From the NCBI GenBank assembly GCA_014730235.1, contig WJIO01000444.1, positions 1 to 17,283 on the forward strand: a DNA stretch of 17,283 nt. Reading direction: 5' to 3'. Positions 1-7,000 of this stretch are shown here, piece by piece (positions within the stretch are counted from its first letter, which is position 1; each line of letters opens with the position of its first letter). The notes under the pieces are model-generated. The model saw only the letters and a list, made by a program, of their open reading frames with translations. It was not told the DNA's origin and searched no databases. This DNA is from Candidatus Poribacteria bacterium (GTDB lineage: Bacteria; Poribacteria; DTPJ01; WJIO01). The position numbers and the translations under genes are program-made.

Positions 1-423
1 GATATTGATTTTGAGCAAAGGACTTTAACCGTTCAGGCAAAGGATGACTGGCATACTAAAAATTACAAATCCCGGACAATCCAACTGACCCCAGTTCTGC
101 ATGATGTCCTGGTAGCGCATAGAGAACAACAACAGGCAAGGAAGTATAAGTGTGAGTATATATTCACTTATAAAGGCATTCGAATAAAGTATAGTGTTCG
201 GGATAGTTTAAGATCGGTTCTGAAAAAGGCAGGAATGAGTGGAGTTACTTTACACACATTAAGGCATACATTTGCTTCTCAACTTGTTATGGCGGCAGTT
301 CCACTGAGAGACGTACAAGAGCTTATGGGTCATCGTTCCTTTGAAACAACCCTTAAGTATGCACACCTCTCAGCAGAACACGTCAAACGGCAAGTCATGA
401 AACTACCGTTTGCAAGTGCTTGA
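1..423 (+). CDS. Tyrosine recombinase/phage-type integrase, C-terminal part (5' end outside window)
   Basis: Frame 1 is open from the first base to a TGA at 421-423, giving 140 residues with no start in view. This is the catalytic C-terminal part of a site-specific tyrosine recombinase, an enzyme that inserts and excises mobile elements. Visible active-site boxes, numbered from the window edge, are a basic beta-hairpin with lysines at 20 and 23, HTLRH at 85-89 (H85, R88), LMGHRS at 108-113 (H111) and the nucleophile in TLKYAHLS (Y120). The first catalytic Arg should lie upstream, outside the window. Such enzymes are usually 300-400 residues, so about 40% is seen here. The gene points at the 3' end of tRNA-Sec 93 bases away, the usual place of an integrase beside its attachment site. 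The catalytic half looks intact. After the TGA the frame stays open for 27 sense codons to TAA at 505-507. Confidence 0.93.
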   Translation, partial: DIDFEQRTLTVQAKDDWHTKNYKSRTIQLTPVLHDVLVAHREQQQARKYKCEYIFTYKGIRIKYSVRDSLRSVLKKAGMSGVTLHTLRHTFASQLVMAAVPLRDVQELMGHRSFETTLKYAHLSAEHVKRQVMKLPFASA

Positions 424-431
424 GGAAAAGT

Positions 432-451
432 TACGCCACGTATACGCCACG
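432..451. repeat. Short tandem direct repeat beside integrase end
   Basis: TACGCCACG occurs at 432-440 and again at 443-451, one helical turn (11 bases) apart, just after the integrase stop codon. An 8-base inverted repeat, AGCGTTTT at 456-463 and AAAACGCT at 496-503, follows before the tRNA gene. Regularly spaced short repeats between an integrase gene and a tRNA are what recombinase arm or core binding sites look like, but the role here is inferred from position only. The other attachment site, a copy of the tRNA 3' end, is not in the window. Confidence 0.4.
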
Positions 452-516
452 CGAAAGCGTTTTATCTTTACCCTTCGCACAAAATCAAATCCGGAAAAAC
501 GCTGTAAAGCCAATAA

Positions 517-611
517 TGGCGAGGGAAGGTGGGAGTCGAACCCACCAGGGATGGTAACCACCCCTAACTGGATTTGAAGTCCAGCAGAGCCACCGGACCC
601 TATCTTCCCTC
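517..611 (-). tRNA. selC: tRNA-Sec (UCA anticodon), selC
   Basis: This 95-base minus-strand gene folds as a bacterial selenocysteine tRNA. It has an 8-bp acceptor stem (GAGGGAAG with CTTCCCTC), a 6-bp D stem with a CGGT loop, and the anticodon stem CTGGA/TCCAG around a CTTCAAA loop. The anticodon UCA (plus-strand 575-577) reads UGA. An 8-bp variable arm (AGGGGTGG/CCATCCCT) has a three-base loop, and the T arm is GTGGG/CCCAC. The 3' G-CCA is encoded (517-520). The extended acceptor and D stems and the long variable arm separate tRNA-Sec from tRNA-Ser and from UGA suppressors. It lies 19 bases downstream of the polyol dehydrogenase gene on the same strand with no terminator between, so it may be processed from that transcript. 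Its 3' end faces the integrase, marking it as the likely integration target. It implies selA, selB and selD elsewhere in the genome. Confidence 0.96.
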
Positions 612-630
612 TTGATAAAATTTTCTGGTA

Positions 631-1668
631 TTATATTTCAACTATTACTTTGATACATGTTTCAGGATGTTTTCCCGGATATTCTAGGGCTTCCTGAACA
701 TGATCCAGGGTAAAAGTCGTAGTAATCATTGATTTTACATCTACCTGATCGTTGCTAACCATTTTTATTGCTGTGGGATAGGCATTGGCGTACCTGAAAA
801 TCCCTCTTATGTCCACATCTTTGCATATAGCTTCAACTGCTCTTATGGGAATTTCATCCACTGTGGGCATACCTACCCAGACAATGGTTGCTCCCATTCT
901 GGCTATATTTATTGTCTGTTGAAGCGTTTCAGGTAAACCTACGGCATCCATTACTACATCTGCTCCACCATTGGTAAAATCCAATATTTTTTCGACAGGA
1001 TCATCTTCTGTTACGTTTATAGTTAATGATGCACCAAGTTTCTTAGCTAATTCCAGACGAAAAACTTGAAGGTCTGTTATAACTACATCAGTAACTCCCC
1101 TTGCTCGGACAGATTGCAAAATCATGAGACCTATAGGACCTGAACCTATAATAGCCACTGTATTTTTTACATTTACATCTCCACGTTCTGCCGCATATAC
1201 TCCAACAGCCAGTGGTTCTATCATAGCCCCTTCTTCAAAAGTCATATTATCCGGCAACTTAAAAAGGTAATCTTCAGGATGGACTATGTATTCACAAAAA
1301 GCACCGTGAAAAGGGGGCGTGGCTAAAAATGTCACATCAGCACAGAGGTTGTATCTTCCAGTTCGGCAGTAATAGCATTTTCTGCAGGGAACACCAGCTT
1401 CTATGGCAACTCGATCTCCGGGTTTTAAATTCTTTACATTCTTACCTATTTCCACAACTTCACCGGCGCATTCATGACCCAGTATAAGAGGTCTTTTTAC
1501 AATGAAATCACCTATTCTGCCTTTATTATAAAAATGCACATCTGAACCGCAAACCCCAACTGCCCTTATTTTAATTAAAGCTTCATCATCCTCTATTACA
1601 GGTATATCTGTTTCATCAATGCGAATATCTCCTGGTTTGTGAAGGAAAGCAGCTTTCATCTTTGCCAT
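631..1668 (-). CDS. Zinc-dependent medium-chain dehydrogenase, sorbitol/polyol dehydrogenase type
   Basis: A protein of 345 residues that should oxidise a secondary alcohol of a polyol (sorbitol, xylitol or similar) with NAD in the cytoplasm. Catalytic zinc ligands are visible as C40 in GVCGSDVHFY, H65-E66 in GHE and E151. The structural zinc site keeps all four cysteines (C95, C98, C101, C109). A GSGPIGLM motif marks the Rossmann fold, and DVDIRGIFRYANAYP near the C terminus is typical of the sorbitol dehydrogenase branch. The start is the ATG at 1666-1668, because AGGGGG lies about 7 bases upstream. A longer in-frame start at 1713 would put codons inside the nagB terminator hairpin. The gene follows nagB on the same strand and ends 19 bases before tRNA-Sec. 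The exact substrate is not certain; threonine dehydrogenase or another family member is possible. Confidence 0.88.
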   Translation of the reverse strand: MAKMKAAFLHKPGDIRIDETDIPVIEDDEALIKIRAVGVCGSDVHFYNKGRIGDFIVKRPLILGHECAGEVVEIGKNVKNLKPGDRVAIEAGVPCRKCYYCRTGRYNLCADVTFLATPPFHGAFCEYIVHPEDYLFKLPDNMTFEEGAMIEPLAVGVYAAERGDVNVKNTVAIIGSGPIGLMILQSVRARGVTDVVITDLQVFRLELAKKLGASLTINVTEDDPVEKILDFTNGGADVVMDAVGLPETLQQTINIARMGATIVWVGMPTVDEIPIRAVEAICKDVDIRGIFRYANAYPTAIKMVSNDQVDVKSMITTTFTLDHVQEALEYPGKHPETCIKVIVEI

Positions 1669-1695
1669 AGTCTTACCCCCTGGTGCTTCTCCGTG

Positions 1696-1738
1696 AAAAA
1701 TTAAGATAGGCAAATTATTAATATTTGCCTATCTTAAT
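1696..1738 (-). terminator. Rho-independent terminator after nagB
   Basis: A perfect 16-bp stem (1700-1715 with 1723-1738) has a 7-base loop. On the minus strand it is followed by a short run of five T. It sits 21 bases beyond the nagB stop codon and 27 bases before the ATG of the dehydrogenase, so it should end or attenuate the pta-nagB transcript. Either some read-through or a weak promoter close by must supply the dehydrogenase and possibly tRNA-Sec. Confidence 0.75.
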
Positions 1739-1759
1739 GAAATTATCAGCCTGTAAAAT

Positions 1760-2533
1760 CTATATTTCAGGTTGGTTTTCGTATGCCCATTTATAATAAT
1801 CTATCCTGTTTAATTTGGAAGCAGCCGCCTCGTCGAGGATAACAGTAGCTTTGGGATGCATCTGCAACACTGAAGCAGTAACCTGGGATGTGATAGGACC
1901 TTCAATTAATACAGACACAGGATCAGCCTTCTTTTCACCATTTGCTACCAGAAGGCAATGTTTTGCTTCCATTATCGTTCCGACGCCCATAGTGATAGCA
2001 AATCTTGGAACATCTTCCTTTTTCTCAAAGAATCTCGAATTATCTTCTATAGTTTCTTCAGTAAGTGTAACTACCTGGGTTCGGGATACAAGGGATGTTC
2101 CGGGTTCATTAAATCCTATATGACCATCCCCACCGATTCCTAGAACCTGCACATCAACTCCACCAACTTTGTCAATTTCATCCTCATACCACTGACAATA
2201 AGCGTTAAAATCCTTGACTATTCCTGAAGGAACATGAATATTTTCAGGATTTATATTAATACCTTTGAAAAGCTTTTCCTGCATAAAATAGAAATAGCTC
2301 TGGTTATGAGTCGAAGGAAGTCCTACATATTCATCCAGATTGAATGTAACCACTTTGGAAAAATCAACTTCTCCAGCCTCATACATACGAATAAGCTCTT
2401 TATATGTTCCAATAGGTGTGCTGCCTGTAGCAAGTCCAAGAACCAGATTTGGTTTGTGAAGAATTTCATCCTTAATAATTTTCGCCGCTTCTTTGCTCAT
2501 TTCTTCATAATTTTCTTTGATAATTACCTGCAT
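1760..2533 (-). CDS. nagB: Glucosamine-6-phosphate deaminase
   Basis: A 257-residue cytoplasmic enzyme that converts glucosamine 6-phosphate to fructose 6-phosphate and ammonia, the step that brings amino sugars into glycolysis. Family motifs are clear: LATGSTP near 34-40 (phosphate binding), NLDEYVG at 65-71 (D67), and GIGGDGHIGFNEPG at 132-145 with D136, H138 and E143 of the catalytic relay. MGVGTIMEA follows in the C-terminal half. Length is normal for bacterial NagB. The ATG at 2531-2533 is preferred over a TTG one codon upstream because AGGAG at 2540-2544 is then 6 bases away. That ribosome site abuts the pta stop codon and only 11 bases separate the genes, so pta and nagB should be co-transcribed and perhaps coupled in translation. 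Confidence 0.96.
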   Translation of the reverse strand: MQVIIKENYEEMSKEAAKIIKDEILHKPNLVLGLATGSTPIGTYKELIRMYEAGEVDFSKVVTFNLDEYVGLPSTHNQSYFYFMQEKLFKGININPENIHVPSGIVKDFNAYCQWYEDEIDKVGGVDVQVLGIGGDGHIGFNEPGTSLVSRTQVVTLTEETIEDNSRFFEKKEDVPRFAITMGVGTIMEAKHCLLVANGEKKADPVSVLIEGPITSQVTASVLQMHPKATVILDEAAASKLNRIDYYKWAYENQPEI

Positions 2534-2544
2534 CAAATACTCCT

Positions 2545-3558
2545 TTAATTATTGTCTTCATAAGCGTAAGCCTGTAATGTAGTAAAAGCCATCACGCCTA
2601 CAATATCGTCAACACTTGCACCTCTTGATAGATCATTAACCGGCAGTGAAAAACCCTGAAAAAGAGGGCCATAGGCTTCTGCTTTTGCCAGGTATTGGGT
2701 CATTTTATAACCAATGTTACCAGCATTAAGGTCTGGAAAGATAAGTATATTCGCTTTACCCGCGATGTCATTATCTTCCTTCAGCTTTCTTTTTGCCACT
2801 TCAGGAACTACTGCCGTATCAAATTGAAATTCACCGTCAATCAGCAATTCCGGGGCCATTTCCCTGGCTTTTTTGGTTGCTTCAGTAACTTTATCCACCA
2901 ATTTATGCCCGGAGCTACCCTTGGAAGAAAAAGAAAGCATGGCAACCTTTGGCTCCCAGTCCAATATTTCCCGAGCGCTTCTGGCTGATAGAACAGCTAT
3001 TTCTGCCAATTCATCAACAGTCGGTTCTGGATTAACCCCAGCATCGGCAAATATAAAGTTACCGTTTTCTCCATACGGACAATCAGGAACCGACATCACA
3101 AAAAAGCTTGAAGATGCGGAAACACCTTCTTTAAGACCTATAATAAGTTCGCTGGCTTTAATAACTGTTGCTGTCAAACTCATACAACCAGCAACCATTC
3201 CGTCAATGTCTCCAGCATTTACCATAGATGCGCCAAAATATAGAGGCTTCTTTACCAGTCGTTCAGCCATCTTTTCAGTGACGCGCTTACCTTTTCGGGA
3301 ATCAATATAAAATTTTGCATATTTCTGTAGCTGATTTGAGCTTTCAGGATTTATTATCTCTACGCCCGAAATATCAACTCCAGCGGATTTGGCTATAAAC
3401 TGAATATCCTCAGTACTACCCAGAAGAACAGGCTTAGATATACCTTCTTCTGCGCTTATGGCAGCGGCTTTTACAGTTCTCTCTTCTTCACCCTCAGCCA
3501 GAACTATCCGTTTAGGATTTTTGCGTGCTTTATCCTTGATCTTATCTATAAGATTCAT
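2545..3558 (-). CDS. pta: Phosphate acetyltransferase
   Basis: A 337-residue cytoplasmic enzyme interconverting acetyl-CoA and acetyl phosphate. With acetate kinase (not in this window) it makes ATP and acetate, or activates acetate. Typical blocks are AEGEEERTVKAA near the N terminus, MVNAGDIDGMVAG, ADAGVNPEPTVDELAEIA, LIDGEFQFDTA, NILIFPDLNAGNIGYK and FQGFSLPVNDLSRGAS toward the C terminus. The length fits the short single-domain form without the N-terminal DRTGG regulatory region of E. coli Pta. The ATG at 3556-3558 has a GGAAGG site about 8 bases upstream. The gene leads the operon with nagB under a near-perfect sigma70 promoter, so high expression is likely. Alternative members of the fold (phosphate butyryltransferase) are less likely given these motifs. 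Confidence 0.95.
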   Translation of the reverse strand: MNLIDKIKDKARKNPKRIVLAEGEEERTVKAAAISAEEGISKPVLLGSTEDIQFIAKSAGVDISGVEIINPESSNQLQKYAKFYIDSRKGKRVTEKMAERLVKKPLYFGASMVNAGDIDGMVAGCMSLTATVIKASELIIGLKEGVSASSSFFVMSVPDCPYGENGNFIFADAGVNPEPTVDELAEIAVLSARSAREILDWEPKVAMLSFSSKGSSGHKLVDKVTEATKKAREMAPELLIDGEFQFDTAVVPEVAKRKLKEDNDIAGKANILIFPDLNAGNIGYKMTQYLAKAEAYGPLFQGFSLPVNDLSRGASVDDIVGVMAFTTLQAYAYEDNN

Positions 3559-3615
3559 AAAACTTACCTTCCCGCCAGTTTTAATTTTTATTTGATATCA
3601 ATCTGACTCCTATAG

Positions 3616-3645
3616 ATTATATTCCAGCTAATTGTATTATGTCAA
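3616..3645 (-). promoter_or_regulatory. Strong sigma70-type promoter of pta-nagB
   Basis: On the minus strand TTGACA (plus 3640-3645) and TATAAT (plus 3616-3621) are both exact consensus hexamers with an 18-base spacer. They lie about 60 bases upstream of the pta start codon. The match points to high basal expression with no evident operator overlap. Confidence 0.85.
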
Positions 3646-3732
3646 GTTACATAATGAATATCCAAGCATAAATTTTACATCCCCGTGTTATTGCGAAGAA
3701 CGGAATAACAAAGAAAGTTTTTAGTCTGTATC

Positions 3733-3935
3733 AGAAGTTTTGGCTCATCCAGTTTGAATGTGGAGGTGTAAAAAAACATTGTCCAATTAAGAAAAAAAAT
3801 ATTCTCCATTTGTCATTCCTGCTTCAAGCTTTTTGAAAAAGCTTGAGCAAAAAGGAATAAGAGTTTCGCAGGAATGACAAGCTGAGAAAATTTTCAAATT
3901 ATTACCATATTCAAACCGGAATAGCCAAAGTTTTC
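3733..3935. repeat. MITE/REP-like element: long imperfect inverted repeat with nested palindromes
   Basis: Outer arms at 3733-3763 and 3905-3935 match as inverted repeats at 23 of 31 positions, and six of the eight differences are transitions. Inside lies a perfect 13-base inverted repeat (3810-3822, TTGTCATTCCTGC, with 3868-3880). At the heart is a perfect 10-bp stem with a one-base loop (3825-3845, CAAGCTTTTT-G-AAAAAGCTTG). A smaller pair TGTTATT/AATAACA sits just outside at 3686-3710. No reading frame is credible. This and the extended -10 promoter account for most of the 500-base gap between pta and the plus-strand gene at 4060. The nested shape and a related copy near 5601-5710 suggest a small non-autonomous element; mobility is inferred. 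Confidence 0.7.
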
Positions 3936-3974
3936 ACGGACATAAGAAATTTCTGCTTGGTTTTCATACAGGTC

Positions 3975-4003
3975 TTGTATTATAATTTATTAACTGATAT
4001 AAT
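3975..4003 (+). promoter_or_regulatory. Extended -10 promoter for the uroporphyrinogen-decarboxylase-like gene
   Basis: TATAAT at 3998-4003 is preceded by TG at 3995-3996 with one base between (TGATATAAT), an extended -10 element. A weak -35 TTGTAT lies at 3975-3980 with a 17-base spacer. A second TATAAT at 3981-3986 has only a weak partner. Transcription would start near 4010, about 50 bases before the ATG. Confidence 0.6.
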
Positions 4004-4059
4004 TTTGTAAATTTATTTCCTTAGTTATGAGAATTGAATAAGAGAAAGAGGTTTCAAAT

Positions 4060-5193
4060 ATGATGACACCGCGAGAAAGATTTTTAGAAACATATCTTTT
4101 TGGTAAACCTGACAAAGTGCCCTTCAGACCCGGTGGACCAAGAGAATCTACCCGGGCGGCATGGCATACTCAGGGTTTACCTAAAGATAAAAACTATATG
4201 CAGGCAATTTATGAAATACTGGATTTTGAACCACCCAAATCCCATAAACCCCATGCCAGTCTTGGGGTATCCTTCCGAATGATACCTACATTTGAGGAGA
4301 AAGTTCTGGAACATAAAGACGGCCATTACATCGTCAGGGATTGGATGGGAGCTATAACAGAGATTTCAGATCAATATGATTACACGTATATCCGATCTGC
4401 AAAGGATTTTGTTACACGAAAATGGCATAGATTTCCAGTTCAGACCCGTGAAGAATGGGAAGAAATGAAAAAACGCTACGATCCCAGAGATCCCAAGCGT
4501 CATCCTGACGATCTTAAAGAAAGATGCAAAATACTTCAGGACAGAGATTATGTATGCAGTTTTGGTTTTAACGGACCCTTCTGGCAAATTAGAGAATGGG
4601 TTGGTATGGAAAATCTGTGCATAATGATGGCTGAAGATCCGGAATTTGTTCAGGATATGGCCCAATTCTGGACAAATTTTGTGTCAGAAACTATGGCTCC
4701 TATAATTGAAAATTTGGCAGTTGACAGCGTAACCATAAATGAGGATATGGCTTATAAAGCCCACAGCATGATCTCACCCAAGATGGTTCGTCAATTCCTG
4801 ATGTCTGCCTATAAACGCTGGGTTTCAGAGCTTAAAGACAGTGGATGTCCAATTGTATATATGGATTCCGACGGATATGTGGGAGAATTAATCCCCCTCT
4901 GGATAGAGTCAGGAATAAATGCCTCCGGCCCTAATGAAGTAGCAGCCGAAAATGACCTGGTAGAATTCCGCAGGTTGTATGGAAAGAAAATGGCCTATAA
5001 CGGTGGAATTGACAAAAGGGCTATAGCAAAAGGTGGTAAAGTAATTGAGGATGAAATTGAGAGGGTAGTTCCCCCATTGCTCAAAGATGGTGGTTATATT
5101 CCGGGTTGTGACCACGGTGTTCCACATGATATATCCTGGCCAAATTTTATTGAGTATTCCAGATTGCTGGCAAGAATGACAGGTTGGATTTAA
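4060..5193 (+). CDS. Uroporphyrinogen-decarboxylase-family (HemE/MtaA-like) protein
   Basis: A 377-residue protein of the UROD/cobalamin-methyltransferase superfamily. Members either decarboxylate uroporphyrinogen or move methyl groups between corrinoid proteins and thiols. The fold is recognised mainly in the C-terminal half: NEDMAYKAHSMISPKM near 227-242, VYMDSDGYVGELIPLW near 266-281, MAYNGGIDKRAIAKG near 311-324 and GGYIPGCDHGVPHDIS near 344-359. The methyltransferase branch normally binds zinc through H-x-C and a later C. Here the H-x-C position reads D-S-D (269-271) while C350 remains, so a canonical zinc-thiol methyltransferase role is doubtful. No corrinoid protein or heme gene is nearby. 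Tandem ATGs open the gene, and AGAGG lies about 9 bases before the first. It is monocistronic between two repeat-rich gaps. True heme-pathway HemE is unlikely because the N-terminal arginine-rich motif is not obvious. Confidence 0.8.
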   Translation: MMTPRERFLETYLFGKPDKVPFRPGGPRESTRAAWHTQGLPKDKNYMQAIYEILDFEPPKSHKPHASLGVSFRMIPTFEEKVLEHKDGHYIVRDWMGAITEISDQYDYTYIRSAKDFVTRKWHRFPVQTREEWEEMKKRYDPRDPKRHPDDLKERCKILQDRDYVCSFGFNGPFWQIREWVGMENLCIMMAEDPEFVQDMAQFWTNFVSETMAPIIENLAVDSVTINEDMAYKAHSMISPKMVRQFLMSAYKRWVSELKDSGCPIVYMDSDGYVGELIPLWIESGINASGPNEVAAENDLVEFRRLYGKKMAYNGGIDKRAIAKGGKVIEDEIERVVPPLLKDGGYIPGCDHGVPHDISWPNFIEYSRLLARMTGWI

Positions 5194-5250
5194 TTCAAGC
5201 TTCTTCAAAGAGCCTGAGAGCAGGGATCCAGAAAAAACTTATCCTGAAAG

Positions 5251-5276
5251 ACTGGATTCCTGTCTTCGCAAAAATG
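5251..5276. repeat. Degenerate half-copy of the ATTCCTGC repeat
   Basis: ACTGGATTCCTGTCTTCGCA at 5251-5270 matches ACTGGATTCCTGCTTTCGCA at 5680-5699 at 18 of 20 positions, but its second arm has decayed. It belongs to the same family as the hairpin repeat at 5685-5704. No gene is seen between 5194 and 5751; the gap holds this, the terminator-like hairpin at 5292-5333, an 8-base inverted repeat TGTCCAAT/ATTGGACA (5403-5442) and the repeat at 5601-5710. Confidence 0.55.
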
Positions 5277-5291
5277 GATGCTAATTGATGT

Positions 5292-5333
5292 AAAAAAAGA
5301 GTTCATGCCTCGCGAACTAAGGCATGAACTCTT
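5292..5333 (-). terminator. Hairpin with minus-strand U-tract (terminator)
   Basis: A 14-bp perfect stem (5297-5310 with 5320-5333) closes a 9-base loop. On the minus strand it is followed by an unbroken run of seven T, the form of an intrinsic terminator. It would stop transcripts from the DUF4097 operon that ends at 5752, about 420 bases upstream in that direction. On the plus strand no T-run follows, although the hairpin lies 104 bases after the stop codon of the plus-strand gene and could protect its mRNA end. Confidence 0.65.
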
Positions 5334-5600
5334 GCAGTAGCAGATCTGGCTTGATGTTTTTTAGCGTTTGGAGGTTATGAGGTCATCAACATGATCTGAG
5401 GTTGTCCAATTTGTAATTAAATTTTGCTTATTTTATTGGACATTCTAATGAGGATGTAATTTGAAGATGATATGTTTTTTAGTTCACAACAATCATCTTT
5501 GCTTTCGACCTATATTATATCATGATAGTTTTAAGAAAACGCAAAGAAAAAGTAAATTGAAAGTAACTTTAAGAAAATAGTATGGTTTTTCCAGATTTAG

Positions 5601-5710
5601 TGTGGTAATAATTCGAAAAATATCTCAACTTGCCATTCCTAAGAAAGCATGAAAACAGAAAACACGTTAATTTTGGAAAACTGGATTCCTGCTTTCGCAG
5701 GAATGACAGG
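5601..5710. repeat. Second, decayed copy of the MITE/REP-like element
   Basis: Bases 5601-5640 align, in opposite orientation, with the right arm of the element at 3733-3935. About 35 of 41 positions match, with the shared core GTGGTAATAATT...CTCAACTTGCCATTCCT. The copy ends with a clean hairpin at 5685-5704, ATTCCTGC-TTTC-GCAGGAAT, followed by GACA. It lies 41 bases after the end of the DUF4097 operon on the minus strand, where the hairpin could also stabilise or end the transcript. Confidence 0.65.
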
Positions 5711-5751
5711 ACTTATTTTAAATATATTCACAGAAAAACAGTGACTACTAA

Positions 5752-6954
5752 TTAGCTTGATGATTTCATGGGAAATGAATTCATCCATGATTCCTGTATA
5801 TATATTCTACCACTTTGAGTAACAAGGCTTATAGATGCACCAGGATTTTTTAGAATTCCGTGAACCTTACTTTCGGATCTCTCCAGAAGTCTTTGCCAGG
5901 GCAGTATAACAGGGGCAATTTTTCCACCTTTTGTGGCTTCCATAAGAAGTTCACATTCCAGATCACCGTTAGTTAGAAGGTTAATATCACCTTTATCATT
6001 TTCGCACCTGAAACGTCCACTTTTTACCGAGTCAAGATTCAGGGATATGTCACCTTCTGTAGTCTTAAGCGTCACGTCTTTTGAAACTATATCCCGGACT
6101 TTTGTATTACCCCTGATAGCGTTTATGTATATAGAACCTTCCACGTCAGAGATTCTTATATCTCCACCATTAACCCGGGCTTTAATATTACCTTTCATAT
6201 GTTCACAACCCAGATCGCCGCTTTGGCAATGCAGATCAACTTCACTTTCAATATTGCTTAACCACATATCACCGGGTTTTGCGCTGGCCTGGATATTTGT
6301 TATAACCTTTGGAACCCAGACCTGCAATTGACCTGTAGAGCTGGCAATCCTTGTGGTGTTTTCATCCTGACCTACTCTTATATCGAATACAGCGCCATCT
6401 ATTTTGAGTCCAGGTTTTTCCCAACCTCTTATAAATAAGTCCCCCTGAAAATTCACTATATACAAAGCGCTTCCTTCAGCGACTTCAATGGAATGGCTTA
6501 CATATATAGGATACTCGAAATTCTGCCACATCCATTTCCAGTTGCTATCTTCCCAGGGCCACTGCCATGACATTGGTCTTCCTTCTGCTAAACCAATCAT
6601 CATATCAGGCTGCCAATCTTTCAACCTTTCTGCCAGAGCCATTTTTCGCTCTCGCCGCGTGGGTACACCTTCATCTGTAAAGTCATCTGTTTCTGGAAAT
6701 TCTATATTTTTAATGCTATCCTGTGCTCTTGGAACAGGTGCTAAAGATTCTTCTTCTTCAACTTCCTCATCTCTTTCATCATTAAGCCCTATAAGAATCT
6801 CTTCCAGATCACTATCATCTTCTTCTTCGGTAACCTTTCGGAGAACTTCTTCAGCTTCTTCTATTGATAACTCACCGCGTTCTACGCGTTCGAGTATTGA
6901 AAGTCGATCCTCTTCTTTATATTCTTCAGAATTCTTTTCATTATTCTGGTTCAT
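5752..6954 (-). CDS. DUF4097-type beta-repeat protein, acidic and Trp-rich
   Basis: A 400-residue protein with no signal peptide. Residues 14-41 form a short helical segment (DRLSILERVERGELSIEEAE) like the N-terminal domain in YvlB/LiaX-type proteins of Firmicutes. It is followed by a very acidic linker (about 42-97). An unusual Trp cluster lies at 130-143 (W130, 132, 134, 139, 141, 143). From about 150 onward come short beta strands with G-D-I-x-hydrophobic turns (for example GDLFIRGWEK, GDIRISDVEGSIYI, GDISLNLDS, GDINLL), the DUF4097 putative-adhesin beta-helix pattern. LiaX in enterococci senses cell-envelope stress; a similar envelope role is inferred. ATG at 6952-6954 has GGAGG 10 bases upstream. 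It is the second gene of an operon, 46 bases after its paralogue. What the Trp patch binds is unknown. Confidence 0.78.
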   Translation of the reverse strand: MNQNNEKNSEEYKEEDRLSILERVERGELSIEEAEEVLRKVTEEEDDSDLEEILIGLNDERDEEVEEEESLAPVPRAQDSIKNIEFPETDDFTDEGVPTRRERKMALAERLKDWQPDMMIGLAEGRPMSWQWPWEDSNWKWMWQNFEYPIYVSHSIEVAEGSALYIVNFQGDLFIRGWEKPGLKIDGAVFDIRVGQDENTTRIASSTGQLQVWVPKVITNIQASAKPGDMWLSNIESEVDLHCQSGDLGCEHMKGNIKARVNGGDIRISDVEGSIYINAIRGNTKVRDIVSKDVTLKTTEGDISLNLDSVKSGRFRCENDKGDINLLTNGDLECELLMEATKGGKIAPVILPWQRLLERSESKVHGILKNPGASISLVTQSGRIYIQESWMNSFPMKSSS

Positions 6955-7000
6955 GCCAATTTTTCCTCCATAATATCCAGATTTATAACTAACCTTTTTA

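Noticed and set aside
1669-1713. Fifteen-residue N-terminal extension of the polyol dehydrogenase
   Set aside because: Its first codons lie in the nagB terminator hairpin, and a better start with AGGGGG is at 1668.
6488-6973. Long serine/arginine-rich open frame on the plus strand
   Set aside because: It is the mirror of the acidic linker region of the DUF4097 gene and has low-complexity composition.
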